Assembly (NCBI RefSeq): GCF_900141885.1
Contig: NZ_FQYY01000005.1
Location: forward strand, 248,001-312,000
DNA from: Mesonia phycicola
GTDB taxonomy: Bacteria > Bacteroidota > Bacteroidia > Flavobacteriales > Flavobacteriaceae
DNA: 64,000 nucleotides
Direction of reading: 5' to 3'
Shown: positions 27,138 to 35,927 of the stretch, in pieces
Layout of the letters: every line of letters starts with the position of its first letter
Numbering within the stretch: position 1 is the first letter of the stretch
The notes under the pieces: model-generated
Databases searched by the model: none
The model's input: the letters and a program-made list of their open reading frames with translations, nothing else
What the model was told of the DNA's origin: nothing
Program-made: the position numbers and the translations under genes

Positions 27138-27662
27138 ATGTCTTCAAAAGTATTACACGCTATATATACAGATGACGATTTGCTTATGCAAGCCGTTAAG
27201 CAAACAAAAGAGGCTCGTTATCATATTGAAGAGGTTTATACACCTTTCCCAGTTCACGGTCTAGATAAGGCTATGGGGCTTGCTCCAACAAGATTAGCTA
27301 TTACTGCATTTATTTACGGTATTATTGGTCTTTCGGTTGCTGCATCCATGATGAATTTTATTATGATAGAAGACTGGCCTCAAAATATTGGTGGTAAACC
27401 TAGTTTTAGTTTTATAGAAAACTTACCAGCGTTTGTACCTATTATGTTTGAATTAACAGTATTTTTTGCAGCCCATTTAATGGTAATTACTTTTTACTTA
27501 AGAAGTAGATTATGGCCGTTTAAAGAAGCAGAAAATCCAGATGTAAGAACTACAGATGACCATTTTTTAATGGAAGTAGATGTAGCAAATCATAAAGTAG
27601 AAGAAATGTCTAAGTTCTTAAGTAATACTGGAGCTATAGAGATAAAATTAATACACAAATAA
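27138..27662 (+). CDS. actD: ACIII subunit ActD (DUF3341)
   Basis: 174-aa membrane protein with a soluble N-terminal part (HAIYTDDDLLMQAVKQTKEA, EEVYTPFPVHGLDKAMGL) and two membrane helices (~57-78 and ~98-122), then a soluble C-terminus. This is the DUF3341 architecture of ActD, a scaffold subunit of ACIII without cofactors. It starts 41 bp after actC; actE follows 6 bp later. Confidence 0.92.
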   Translation: MSSKVLHAIYTDDDLLMQAVKQTKEARYHIEEVYTPFPVHGLDKAMGLAPTRLAITAFIYGIIGLSVAASMMNFIMIEDWPQNIGGKPSFSFIENLPAFVPIMFELTVFFAAHLMVITFYLRSRLWPFKEAENPDVRTTDDHFLMEVDVANHKVEEMSKFLSNTGAIEIKLIHK

Positions 27663-27668
27663 ACTTTT

Positions 27669-28379
27669 ATGAAGCGTTTATTTAACATAGGACTGTTGTT
27701 AGTTTCTGCGTCATTAGCGGTAGGTTGTTTTACTAAAGATGATCGTAATTATCAGTATTTTCCTAATATGTATGAATCTGTAGGTTACGAAGCTTACGGA
27801 AGTTATGAAACTTTTGAGAACACTCAAGAAGCTCAATTACCTGTAGAAGGAACTATCCCTAGAGGATGGAAACCTTATGGTTTTGAAAATTCTAATGATG
27901 GTTATCAAAATGCTAAAGCAAATTTATCCAACCCTCTTCCTTATACAGAAGATAACGTTAATAAAGGAAAAGAGTTATATACAATCTATTGTGCAATTTG
28001 TCACGGAGATAAAGGTGATGGTAAAGGTACTTTAGCTCAAAGAGAAAAGATTTTAGGTATACCTGCATATAATGATGCTGGTCGTGCAATAACAGAAGGT
28101 AGTGTTTATCACGTAATGTTTTACGGTATAAATACAATGGGTTCTTATGCATCGCAAACTAGTGAAGAAGAACGTTGGCAAATTAATCACTATGTGATGG
28201 ATTTAAAAGCGAAACTTAACGGGCAGCCTCAAAGAGATTTTGTAAGTGAAAATGAAATTGCTGAAGTTGAATTAGAGACAATAGATAATCATTCTCAGCA
28301 TGAAGATGAAGCTTCAGTTAATGAAGAACATGAGTCTTTACATACCGAGAGTGAAGAGCAATCACACGAAGTAAATTAA
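27669..28379 (+). CDS. actE: ACIII monoheme cytochrome c lipoprotein ActE
   Basis: 236 aa. The signal ends in a lipobox (SLAVGC, Cys20), so the protein is lipid-anchored on the periplasmic side. One heme c motif, CAICHGDKGDGKG (~residue 107), and a plausible Met axial ligand in GINTMGSYAS (~157) mark the monoheme domain. The last ~40 residues are acidic and His-rich (NHSQHEDEASVNEEHESLHT), a tail that is not part of the heme fold. Its neighbour actF has a similar His/Glu-rich segment. Confidence 0.92.
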   Translation: MKRLFNIGLLLVSASLAVGCFTKDDRNYQYFPNMYESVGYEAYGSYETFENTQEAQLPVEGTIPRGWKPYGFENSNDGYQNAKANLSNPLPYTEDNVNKGKELYTIYCAICHGDKGDGKGTLAQREKILGIPAYNDAGRAITEGSVYHVMFYGINTMGSYASQTSEEERWQINHYVMDLKAKLNGQPQRDFVSENEIAEVELETIDNHSQHEDEASVNEEHESLHTESEEQSHEVN

Positions 28380-28411
28380 TAGTAAGAATTTAACTGCATA
28401 GATAAATTAGT

Positions 28412-29782
28412 ATGTACACGCTATCTAGTAAATTGAAATTAACAGCAATAATCTTTATTGTAGTTGGTGCCATAGGAATGATTTACGGTTTCTTATCTGC
28501 ACCTTCATCAATAGAAGAAGTAGAACAAATCATTGCTGAACAAGGAGCTCACCATGGTGAAAGTCATGGCGAAACTGCTCAAATGGAAGAACATCAACCA
28601 GCTGGTCATCACTCTCAACCTCAAGAAATGCACGGTGCAGATGCTGATCACTCAAGTGTAGCAGAGGGACACGAGTCTTCTCACGCAGAGCATTTACTTC
28701 ATCAATTACAAAATAAACCTTGGGCAGCAACTTATGTAGCGGCTTTCTTTTTCTTTATGATTGCTTTAGGAGCTCTTGCTTTTTATGCTGTACAATATGC
28801 AGCTCAAGCAGGTTGGTCTCCAGTTTTATATAGAGTTATAGAAGCAGTAACAGCATATTTACTACCTGGTAGTTTAATTATGTTATTGTTATTAGCTTTA
28901 TCAGGTATGCATTTTAACCATTTATTTGTTTGGATGGATCCTGAAGTTGTTAAGCACGATGAATTAATTCAAGGTAAAAGTGCTTTTTTAAATGTTCCTT
29001 TCTTTTTAATTAGAGCTGTTATATATATAGCAGGATGGAATATTTTTAGATACTTATTAAGAAAAAATTCTTTAAGACACGATGAAGCTGATCACAATAG
29101 ATGGTTTAAGCAAAGCTTTAAGTTATCTGCAGGTTTCTTAGTATTCTTTATTGTAACAGAATCTATGATGTCTTGGGATTGGATTATGAGTGTAGACCCT
29201 CACTGGTATAGTACTTTATTTGGTTGGTACGTTTTTGCAAGCCTTTTTGTATCTGCAATTACTGTAATCGCTTTAATTACTATTTACTTAAAGAGTAGAG
29301 GGTATTTAGAATATGTAAATAATAGTCATATTCACGATTTAGCTAAGTTTATGTTTGGTATCAGTATTTTCTGGACATACCTTTGGTTTTCACAATTTAT
29401 GTTGATTTGGTATTCAAATATTCCTGAAGAAGTAACTTACTTTATTACTAGAATAGAAGATTATAATTTACCATTTTTCGGTATGATAGTTTTAAATTTC
29501 TTATTCCCATTATTAGTTCTAATGAATAGTGATTATAAACGTGTTAATTGGTTTGTAGTTATGGCTGGAGTGGTAATATTAATTGGACACTATATTGATA
29601 TTTACAATATGATTATGCCAGCAACGGTAGGTAAATCTTGGTTTATTGGCATACCAGAAATTAGTGCTATATTTTTCTTTGGTGGTTTATTTGTTTTTGT
29701 TGTATTTAATGCGCTTACAAAAGCTCCATTATTAGCAAAAAGAAACCCTTACATAGAAGAAAGTAAGCATTACCATTATTAA
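28412..29782 (+). CDS. actF: ACIII NrfD-like membrane subunit ActF
   Basis: 456-aa membrane protein paralogous to ActC, with about ten helices. After the first helix (~8-28) comes a ~70-residue loop loaded with His and Glu (residues ~46-97: HHGESHGETAQMEEH, GHHSQPQEMHGADADH, GHESSHAEHLLH). The hydrophobic core then resumes at NKPWAATYVAAFFFFM. Later segments such as SMMSWDWIMSVDPHWYSTLFGWYVF are typical of quinol:cytochrome c oxidoreductase ActF. It ends 33 bp before coxB. Confidence 0.92.
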   Translation: MYTLSSKLKLTAIIFIVVGAIGMIYGFLSAPSSIEEVEQIIAEQGAHHGESHGETAQMEEHQPAGHHSQPQEMHGADADHSSVAEGHESSHAEHLLHQLQNKPWAATYVAAFFFFMIALGALAFYAVQYAAQAGWSPVLYRVIEAVTAYLLPGSLIMLLLLALSGMHFNHLFVWMDPEVVKHDELIQGKSAFLNVPFFLIRAVIYIAGWNIFRYLLRKNSLRHDEADHNRWFKQSFKLSAGFLVFFIVTESMMSWDWIMSVDPHWYSTLFGWYVFASLFVSAITVIALITIYLKSRGYLEYVNNSHIHDLAKFMFGISIFWTYLWFSQFMLIWYSNIPEEVTYFITRIEDYNLPFFGMIVLNFLFPLLVLMNSDYKRVNWFVVMAGVVILIGHYIDIYNMIMPATVGKSWFIGIPEISAIFFFGGLFVFVVFNALTKAPLLAKRNPYIEESKHYHY

Positions 29783-29815
29783 TAATAATTTGTATTAAAG
29801 AAAGATATTATCACA

Positions 29816-30907
29816 ATGACTGTATTTTTAATCATAGTAGTTATAGCACTGTTGGGACTTACTTTTTGGCAAATGTCCAAAATACTTAAGTTATCAAATT
29901 CAACAGATCATGATTCAAATCAAGTAGCTAACAATACGGATAATAAGAATCAAGGATATTTAATGATTGCTTTTGTTTCTTTCCTTTATCTTTTAATGGC
30001 TTATAGTTTCTGGAATTGGAGTGACCTTTATTTACCAGAAGCAGCATCAGAACACGGGAAAGATTACGATAGATTAATGTTTATTTCTATTGGTCTTATC
30101 ATGTTTGTTCAGGTAATCACTCAATTTTTACTTTTCTTCTTTGCGTATAAGTACAAAGGTGCTAAAGGTAGAAGAGCTTTATTTTATGCAGATAACGATA
30201 AACTAGAATTTATTTGGACAATTATTCCAGTAATTGTTTTAGCTGGTCTAATTATTTACGGTTTATTTACTTGGTCTGATATCATGAATATTGAAGATGA
30301 TGAAGATGCTTTAGTGGTTGAAATTTATGCTTATCAATTTGGTTGGAAAGCTCGTTATTCTGGAGAAGATAATACATTAGGTAAAGCTAACGTTCGTTTT
30401 ATTGAAGGTACTAATGTTGTTGGTGTAGATGAAAGTGATAGCTATGCTAAAGATGATAAAATTACGACAGAATTACATTTACCTGTAAATCGTCCTGTTT
30501 TATTCAAGTTTAGATCTCAAGATGTTTTGCACTCAGCTTATTTTCCATTCTTTAGAGCTCAAATGAATGTTGTACCAGGTATGATTACACAGTTTAGCTT
30601 TACGCCTACAATTACTTCCGAAGAAATGAAAAATTCGGAGTATATGGTAGATAAAGTAAAAGAATTAAATCAAATAAGAAAAGAAAAAAGTAAAGAGTTA
30701 GTAGCTAACGGAGATGTAGCTTTAGATCCTTATGAGTTTGAATATTATCTTTTATGTAACAAAATCTGCGGTATTTCTCACTTCAATATGCAAATGAAAA
30801 TTGTAGTTGAGGAAGAAGAAGATTTTAATTCTTGGATAGCAGAACAAGAAGCATTTGGAGAATCTCTTAAGAAAGAAGAGGAACAGAAAGTAACAAGCAA
30901 TAACTAA
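29816..30907 (+). CDS. coxB: Cytochrome c oxidase subunit II (CuA)
   Basis: 363-aa subunit carrying the dinuclear CuA centre that receives electrons from cytochrome c. There are three hydrophobic segments in the N-terminal ~150 residues, one more than usual. The cupredoxin domain follows: DVLHSAYFP (~235, CuA histidine) and CNKICGISHFNMQM (~312, C-x3-C-x3-H-x2-M). All CuA ligands are present. An insertion with many charged residues (~265-305) precedes the last motif. It lies in the act operon. Confidence 0.94.
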   Translation: MTVFLIIVVIALLGLTFWQMSKILKLSNSTDHDSNQVANNTDNKNQGYLMIAFVSFLYLLMAYSFWNWSDLYLPEAASEHGKDYDRLMFISIGLIMFVQVITQFLLFFFAYKYKGAKGRRALFYADNDKLEFIWTIIPVIVLAGLIIYGLFTWSDIMNIEDDEDALVVEIYAYQFGWKARYSGEDNTLGKANVRFIEGTNVVGVDESDSYAKDDKITTELHLPVNRPVLFKFRSQDVLHSAYFPFFRAQMNVVPGMITQFSFTPTITSEEMKNSEYMVDKVKELNQIRKEKSKELVANGDVALDPYEFEYYLLCNKICGISHFNMQMKIVVEEEEDFNSWIAEQEAFGESLKKEEEQKVTSNN

Positions 30908-30925
30908 AAGCAATACAGAGTAGAT

Positions 30926-32752
30926 ATGTCAGTATCAGCAAACGCAGCAATAGCTCACGATCATCACGATGATCATGGACATCATAAAGAAACTTTTATT
31001 ACCAAATACATTTTTAGTCAAGATCATAAAATGATTGGTAAGCAGTTCTTAATTACTGGTTTAGTAATGGGAGCGATAGGTATTTTTATGTCTATTTTAT
31101 TTAGAATTCAATTAGCTTGGCCAGAAGAAGCATCTTGGGTATTTGAAATGTTTTTAGGTGATAAATATTCTACAGATGGTGTAATGAATCCTGATGCTTA
31201 TTTAGCATTAGTTACTATTCACGGTACCATTATGGTATTCTTTGTACTTACAGCAGGTTTAAGTGGTACATTTAGTAACTTACTTATTCCACTTCAGATT
31301 GGAGCACGTGATATGGCTTCTGGTTTTATGAATATGCTTTCTTACTGGATATTCTTATTATCAAGTATTATCATGTTAAGTTCTTTATTTGTAGAGTCTG
31401 GACCAGCATCTGCAGGATGGACAATTTATCCTCCTTTAAGTGCTTTGCCAGAAGCAATTCCAGGTTCAGGTACAGGTATGACTCTTTGGTTAGTATCTTT
31501 AGCTTTATTTATTGCACAAAGTTTAATGGGGTCTCTTAACTACATTGTTACTGTAATTAATATGAGAACAGAAGGTATGTCTATGACAAGACTTCCTTTA
31601 AGTATTTGGGCTTTATTTGTAACTGCAATTATTGGTGTAGTTTCTTTCCCAGTTTTACTTTCTGCAGCTTTAATGTTAATTATGGATAGAAGTTTTGGTA
31701 CTTCTTTCTTCTTAAGTGATATTTATATTAAAGGTGAAGTTTTAGCTCACCAAGGTGGTTCTCCAGTTTTATTTGAACATTTATTTTGGTTCTTAGGTCA
31801 CCCAGAGGTATATATTGTATTATTACCTGCATTAGGTATTACTTCAGAGGTTATCGCAACAAATTCACGTAAACCAATTTTTGGATACCGTGCCATGGTT
31901 GCATCTATATTAGCAATTGCATTCTTATCAACTATTGTTTGGGGTCACCACATGTTTGTATCAGGTATGAATCCTTTCTTAGGGTCTGTATTTACTTTTA
32001 CAACTTTATTAATTGCAATACCTTCAGCAGTAAAATCTTTCAACTACATAACCACATTATGGAAAGGTAACTTACAAATGAATCCAGGTATGTTATTTTC
32101 TATAGGTTTAGTATCAACATTTATTACTGGTGGTTTAACTGGTATTATTCTTGGAGATAGTACTTTAGATATTAACGTTCACGATACTTATTTTGTAATT
32201 GCTCACTTCCACTTAGTAATGGGTATCTCTGCATTATATGGTTTATTTGCAGGTGTTTACCACTGGTTTCCAAAGATGTTTGGTAGAATGATGAACAAAA
32301 ATTTAGGTTATGTACATTTCTGGGTTACTGCAGTTGGTGCTTACGGGGTATTTTTCCCAATGCACTTTATAGGTATGGCAGGTTTACCAAGACGTTACTA
32401 TACTAATACTAACTTTCCTTATTTTGATGATTTAGCTAACGTTAATGTAATTATTACTGTATTTGCTATCATTACAGCATTGGTTCAATTAGTGTTTATC
32501 TACAACTTTATTCACTCTATTTTCTTTGGTAAGAAAGCTTCTAAGAATCCTTGGAATTCTAACACGCTAGAGTGGACAACTCCAGTAGAACATATTCACG
32601 GTAACTGGCCTGGTGAAATTCCAAAAGTTTATCGTTGGCCTTATGATTATAGTAAATTAAATAAAGAAGAATCTGATTACGTAATAGCGGGTCAAGATTT
32701 TATACCACAAGATGTGCCTCTTCAAGATAATGAAGAAGAATTAAGTCACTAG
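30926..32752 (+). CDS. coxA: Cytochrome c oxidase subunit I (heme-copper oxygen reductase, A family)
   Basis: 608-aa catalytic subunit with 12 or more membrane helices. Ligands are visible: a His in TIHGTIMVFFVLTAG for the low-spin heme; GHPEVYI (~290) with the CuB His and the His-Tyr crosslink; WGHHMFVSGM (~339) for the two other CuB histidines; and HDTYFVIAHFHLVMG (~418) for the two hemes. The Glu in HPEVY marks a type A1 D-channel. The N-terminus is His-rich (AHDHHDDHGHHKE). It is the last gene of the act-cox operon; a terminator follows. Confidence 0.96.
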   Translation: MSVSANAAIAHDHHDDHGHHKETFITKYIFSQDHKMIGKQFLITGLVMGAIGIFMSILFRIQLAWPEEASWVFEMFLGDKYSTDGVMNPDAYLALVTIHGTIMVFFVLTAGLSGTFSNLLIPLQIGARDMASGFMNMLSYWIFLLSSIIMLSSLFVESGPASAGWTIYPPLSALPEAIPGSGTGMTLWLVSLALFIAQSLMGSLNYIVTVINMRTEGMSMTRLPLSIWALFVTAIIGVVSFPVLLSAALMLIMDRSFGTSFFLSDIYIKGEVLAHQGGSPVLFEHLFWFLGHPEVYIVLLPALGITSEVIATNSRKPIFGYRAMVASILAIAFLSTIVWGHHMFVSGMNPFLGSVFTFTTLLIAIPSAVKSFNYITTLWKGNLQMNPGMLFSIGLVSTFITGGLTGIILGDSTLDINVHDTYFVIAHFHLVMGISALYGLFAGVYHWFPKMFGRMMNKNLGYVHFWVTAVGAYGVFFPMHFIGMAGLPRRYYTNTNFPYFDDLANVNVIITVFAIITALVQLVFIYNFIHSIFFGKKASKNPWNSNTLEWTTPVEHIHGNWPGEIPKVYRWPYDYSKLNKEESDYVIAGQDFIPQDVPLQDNEEELSH

Positions 32753-32773
32753 GTATTTAAAATATAATATATC

Positions 32774-32810
32774 AACAGCCTTTCTATATTTAGAAAGGCT
32801 GTTTTGTTTT
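32774..32810 (+). terminator. Terminator of the ACIII-cox operon
   Basis: Stem AACAGCCTTTCTA / TAGAAAGGCTGTT (13 bp, perfect) with a 4-nt loop, followed by TTGTTTT. Confidence 0.87.
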
Positions 32811-32886
32811 ATTCAATTTCCAATTGTGTCAACGTAATAAGCATTTTGGTATATGTTTTTGATTCTTATTTTTTCAATTTTGTAAA

Positions 32887-34032
32887 ATGAAAAATATATC
32901 CAAACTAAGTATCGTAACTATATTGTTAGTCAGTAGTCTTACAATTATGGTAGGCTCTGTTATAGCTCCTGCTCTTCCTAGCATTGTAGCTAATCTAAAT
33001 TTTAAATATACACCAGGTTTATTGGTTACATTACCATCTTTAGGGGTAGTTATTTTCTCGCCTATAGTAGGAAGGTTAATTAATAAAATTGGAGCGTTTA
33101 AGCTTCTGTGTTGGGGGTTAATTCCATATGCGTTATTAGGCTTTATAGGTTTTTATTTAAATAATAACTATTTACTAATTGCAGATAGATTACTCTTAGG
33201 TGCCGCTTGTGTAGCAATACAAGTTGCTGTTACTACTTTTATAGCCCAATTATTTGAAGGGAAAGATAGAATGAAGATGATTGCTTGGCAAGGTATGGCA
33301 ATAGAGCTAGGTGGAGTTATCTTTTTATCTATTGGTGGTTTTTTAGGCGAATTAAATTGGACTTTTCCTTTTTACATTTATTTAATAGCTATTCCGTTTC
33401 TTTTTATGGTAATAAGTAGTTTGCCTAAATCTGAAGTTGCTAATATTAATGAGTCTTCTAATCAAGATAACTCAGTTGCTGATAAATCAAGAAAGAAAAT
33501 AATGACTCCTGTTTTTGTTGGTTCTTTTTTCTCAATGGCTATCTTTTTTGTGGCTTATGTAACTCTTCCAAGCTATTTGCCTACACAATTTTCTTTTACA
33601 GAGTCATCTACAGGTTATTTTATGTCTGCAATTTCTCTAGTTGCTGTTTTAACTGCAAGCCAAATGCCTAATATCACTCAAAAGCTTGGTGCAAATACTA
33701 CTGTTTGTTTAGGTTTTGTGTTTTTTGGACTAGGTTATTTACTATTTGGTACAGCTTCACAAGTTTCTATAATGTTAGTTGGGGTTGTTTTAACAGGAGT
33801 TGGTTTCGGTTTAACAGTACCGTTATTAAACCATATGGTTGTAGAATATAGTAGTACCATTACTAGAGGGAAAAATCTAGGAACTTTCTCTATGATGGTT
33901 TTTGCTGGGCAATTTTGTGCAACTTTTGTAGAGTATTTGCCAGGTAGTTCTTCCTATATATTTATCTGTACAGCTTTTATTAGTGTACTAATTGCAATCT
34001 TTCTCTTTATTTTTTTTAAACGAAATAATTAA
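32887..34032 (+). CDS. MFS transporter
   Basis: 381-aa major facilitator superfamily protein with about 12 helices. Motif A-like sequence GRLINKIGAFKLL follows helix 2, and a hydrophilic central loop (~195-210, KSEVANINESSNQDN) separates the two halves. The opening GSVIAPALPSIVANL is typical of drug:H+ antiporter-like members. Substrate unknown. An AraC-type regulator gene begins 35 bp after it on the same strand, which suggests that the regulator controls this transporter. Confidence 0.88.
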   Translation: MKNISKLSIVTILLVSSLTIMVGSVIAPALPSIVANLNFKYTPGLLVTLPSLGVVIFSPIVGRLINKIGAFKLLCWGLIPYALLGFIGFYLNNNYLLIADRLLLGAACVAIQVAVTTFIAQLFEGKDRMKMIAWQGMAIELGGVIFLSIGGFLGELNWTFPFYIYLIAIPFLFMVISSLPKSEVANINESSNQDNSVADKSRKKIMTPVFVGSFFSMAIFFVAYVTLPSYLPTQFSFTESSTGYFMSAISLVAVLTASQMPNITQKLGANTTVCLGFVFFGLGYLLFGTASQVSIMLVGVVLTGVGFGLTVPLLNHMVVEYSSTITRGKNLGTFSMMVFAGQFCATFVEYLPGSSSYIFICTAFISVLIAIFLFIFFKRNN

Positions 34033-34036
34033 ATTG

Positions 34037-34062
34037 TATTTTTCTGCTACTATAGAAAAATA
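34037..34062. repeat. Inverted repeat between the MFS and AraC genes
   Basis: TATTTTTCT and AGAAAAATA, 9-bp perfect arms with an 8-nt spacer, filling the 35-bp gap before the GTG start of the regulator. It lacks a following T-run. It may be a weak transcript end or a regulator site; the low base complexity makes chance possible. Confidence 0.4.
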
Positions 34063-34067
34063 TAAAA

Positions 34068-34823
34068 GTGGAAAATTGGAAAAATAAAATTTCACTAGTA
34101 ACAAGTGATGATTTTGCAGCAAAAGAACAAATGAAAAATACATTTCGTTTGTTTTTTTGTTTTGAAGCACCTACTGCTAAAGTTCTATTTATTCCTTTAA
34201 ATGAAAAATTTAAGTCAACTTCAAAAATTTATACAAAAGCATTGCTACTTTCTTTTCAGAGAGAGTTAATAGAAGAAGATGATGTTGAGTTTGCACTAGA
34301 TGTATTAAATCTATTTAACCTGTCGTATAATAACGAATTGACGTTAACTGTAACTCAACAAAAAGAATTAAAGCATATATTAGATTTTTTTGTAATTGAA
34401 TATTCTAAAGAACATGGTTCTTATTTAATTATAAAATCAGTGTTAAAAATTATAATGCTCTCATTAATTAGAATAAAAGAGAAAGAGTTTTTACCTAAAG
34501 ATATAAATCAAAATAGGGTTTATCAATTTCTTAATTTAATGGAGCAGAATTTTCAACATGAAACAGATACTAATTTTTATGCAAAAAAAATTAAAATTAG
34601 TGATAAGCGTTTAAATCAAATATTAAAAGAAAAACTTAGGTTTACAGCTAAACAATTAATTGTTCAGCGTCAACTTACAGAAATTAAAAGAGAATTGTTA
34701 AAGAAAGATAAAACGGTAAAACAAATTGCTTTTACATATAATTTTAATTCCGTTAGTGCTTTTTCAAGGTTTTTTAAACGTTATGAAGGGATTAGTCCTA
34801 TTCAATTTACCTCAAAAGATTAA
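34068..34823 (+). CDS. AraC family transcriptional regulator
   Basis: 251-aa protein with a C-terminal double helix-turn-helix domain (~155-251): FYAKKIKISDKRLNQILKEK for the first HTH, VKQIAFTYNFNSVSAFSRFF and GISPIQF for the second. The N-terminal ~140 residues form a ligand-sensing-type domain (KVLFIPLNEKF) that I cannot assign to a ligand. The start is a GTG; the next ATG (34131) would remove 21 residues. Position directly after the MFS gene suggests local regulation. Confidence 0.88.
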   Translation: MENWKNKISLVTSDDFAAKEQMKNTFRLFFCFEAPTAKVLFIPLNEKFKSTSKIYTKALLLSFQRELIEEDDVEFALDVLNLFNLSYNNELTLTVTQQKELKHILDFFVIEYSKEHGSYLIIKSVLKIIMLSLIRIKEKEFLPKDINQNRVYQFLNLMEQNFQHETDTNFYAKKIKISDKRLNQILKEKLRFTAKQLIVQRQLTEIKRELLKKDKTVKQIAFTYNFNSVSAFSRFFKRYEGISPIQFTSKD

Positions 34824-34882
34824 AAGTTGTTGATTATTTCTGAAAAGTGTTTTAGAGAATACTAATTGAATAGTAGCTTTCC

Positions 34883-34890
34883 TATATTTG
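34883..34890 (+). promoter_or_regulatory. -7 box immediately before ruvB
   Basis: TATATTTG matches TAnnTTTG exactly and ends 4 nt before the ruvB ATG. A TTTG at 19-nt spacing is missing. If active, the transcript would start at or next to the ATG. Confidence 0.45.
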
Positions 34891-34894
34891 TTTT

Positions 34895-35917
34895 ATGAAT
34901 GAAAACCTAGACGCAACAGGAGAGAGTTTTACTCCAGAAGAATTTGATATAGAAAAAGCTTTACGTCCGCTATCTTTTAACGATTTTGCGGGGCAAGACC
35001 AAGTACTTGAAAATTTACAGGTTTTTGTTCAGGCAGCAAATCAAAGAGGAGAAGCTTTAGACCATACATTATTTCATGGTCCTCCAGGCTTAGGGAAAAC
35101 TACTTTAGCTCATATTTTAGCAAATGAGCTAAATGCAGGTATCAAAATTACCTCTGGGCCAGTGTTAGATAAACCAGGAGATTTAGCAGGCTTGCTAACC
35201 AATCTAGAAGAACGAGATGTACTATTTATAGATGAAATCCATCGATTATCACCCGTGATAGAAGAGTATTTATACTCTGCAATGGAAGATTTTAAAATAG
35301 ATATTATGATTGAGTCTGGACCTAATGCACGTTCAGTTCAAATTCATTTAAACCCTTTTACATTAGTAGGTGCCACTACAAGATCAGGTTTACTTACAGC
35401 ACCTATGAGAGCTAGATTTGGTATTTCTAGTAGGTTGCAATATTATACTACAGAATTACTCTCAGACATTATACAAAGAAGTGCAGCTATATTAAATGTC
35501 CCTATTTCTATTGATGCAGCTATAGAAATTGCAGGCAGAAGTAGAGGTACTCCAAGAATTGCTAATGCACTTTTAAGAAGAGTAAGAGATTTTGCTCAAA
35601 TTAAAGGTAATGGTAAAATAGATATTGAAATTTCTAAATACAGCTTAAAAGCATTAAATGTAGATGCAAACGGTTTAGATGAAATGGATAATAAAATATT
35701 AACCACCATTATAGAAAAATTTAAAGGTGGCCCTGTAGGTATTACTACCCTGTCTACAGCAGTTAGTGAAAGTGCAGAAACCATAGAAGAGGTGTACGAG
35801 CCATTTTTAATTCAGCAAGGTTTTATTATACGTACTCCTAGAGGTAGAGAGGTAACAGAAGCGGCTTATAGACATTTAGGCAAAACCAAGCATAATACAC
35901 AAGGCGGACTCTTTTAA
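34895..35917 (+). CDS. ruvB: Holliday junction branch migration ATPase RuvB
   Basis: 340-aa AAA+ motor that drives branch migration with RuvA. Walker [13 protein letters not shown], Walker [12 protein letters not shown], sensor 1 GATTRSGLL and the arginine-finger region [10 protein letters not shown] are all present, followed by the C-terminal winged helix ([20 protein letters not shown]). The start ATG directly follows a -7 box. The partner ruvA lies 5 kb downstream in this window, not adjacent. Confidence 0.97.
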   Translation: MNENLDATGESFTPEEFDIEKALRPLSFNDFAGQDQVLENLQVFVQAANQRGEALDHTLFHGPPGLGKTTLAHILANELNAGIKITSGPVLDKPGDLAGLLTNLEERDVLFIDEIHRLSPVIEEYLYSAMEDFKIDIMIESGPNARSVQIHLNPFTLVGATTRSGLLTAPMRARFGISSRLQYYTTELLSDIIQRSAAILNVPISIDAAIEIAGRSRGTPRIANALLRRVRDFAQIKGNGKIDIEISKYSLKALNVDANGLDEMDNKILTTIIEKFKGGPVGITTLSTAVSESAETIEEVYEPFLIQQGFIIRTPRGREVTEAAYRHLGKTKHNTQGGLF

Positions 35918-35927
35918 AATTTTTAAA

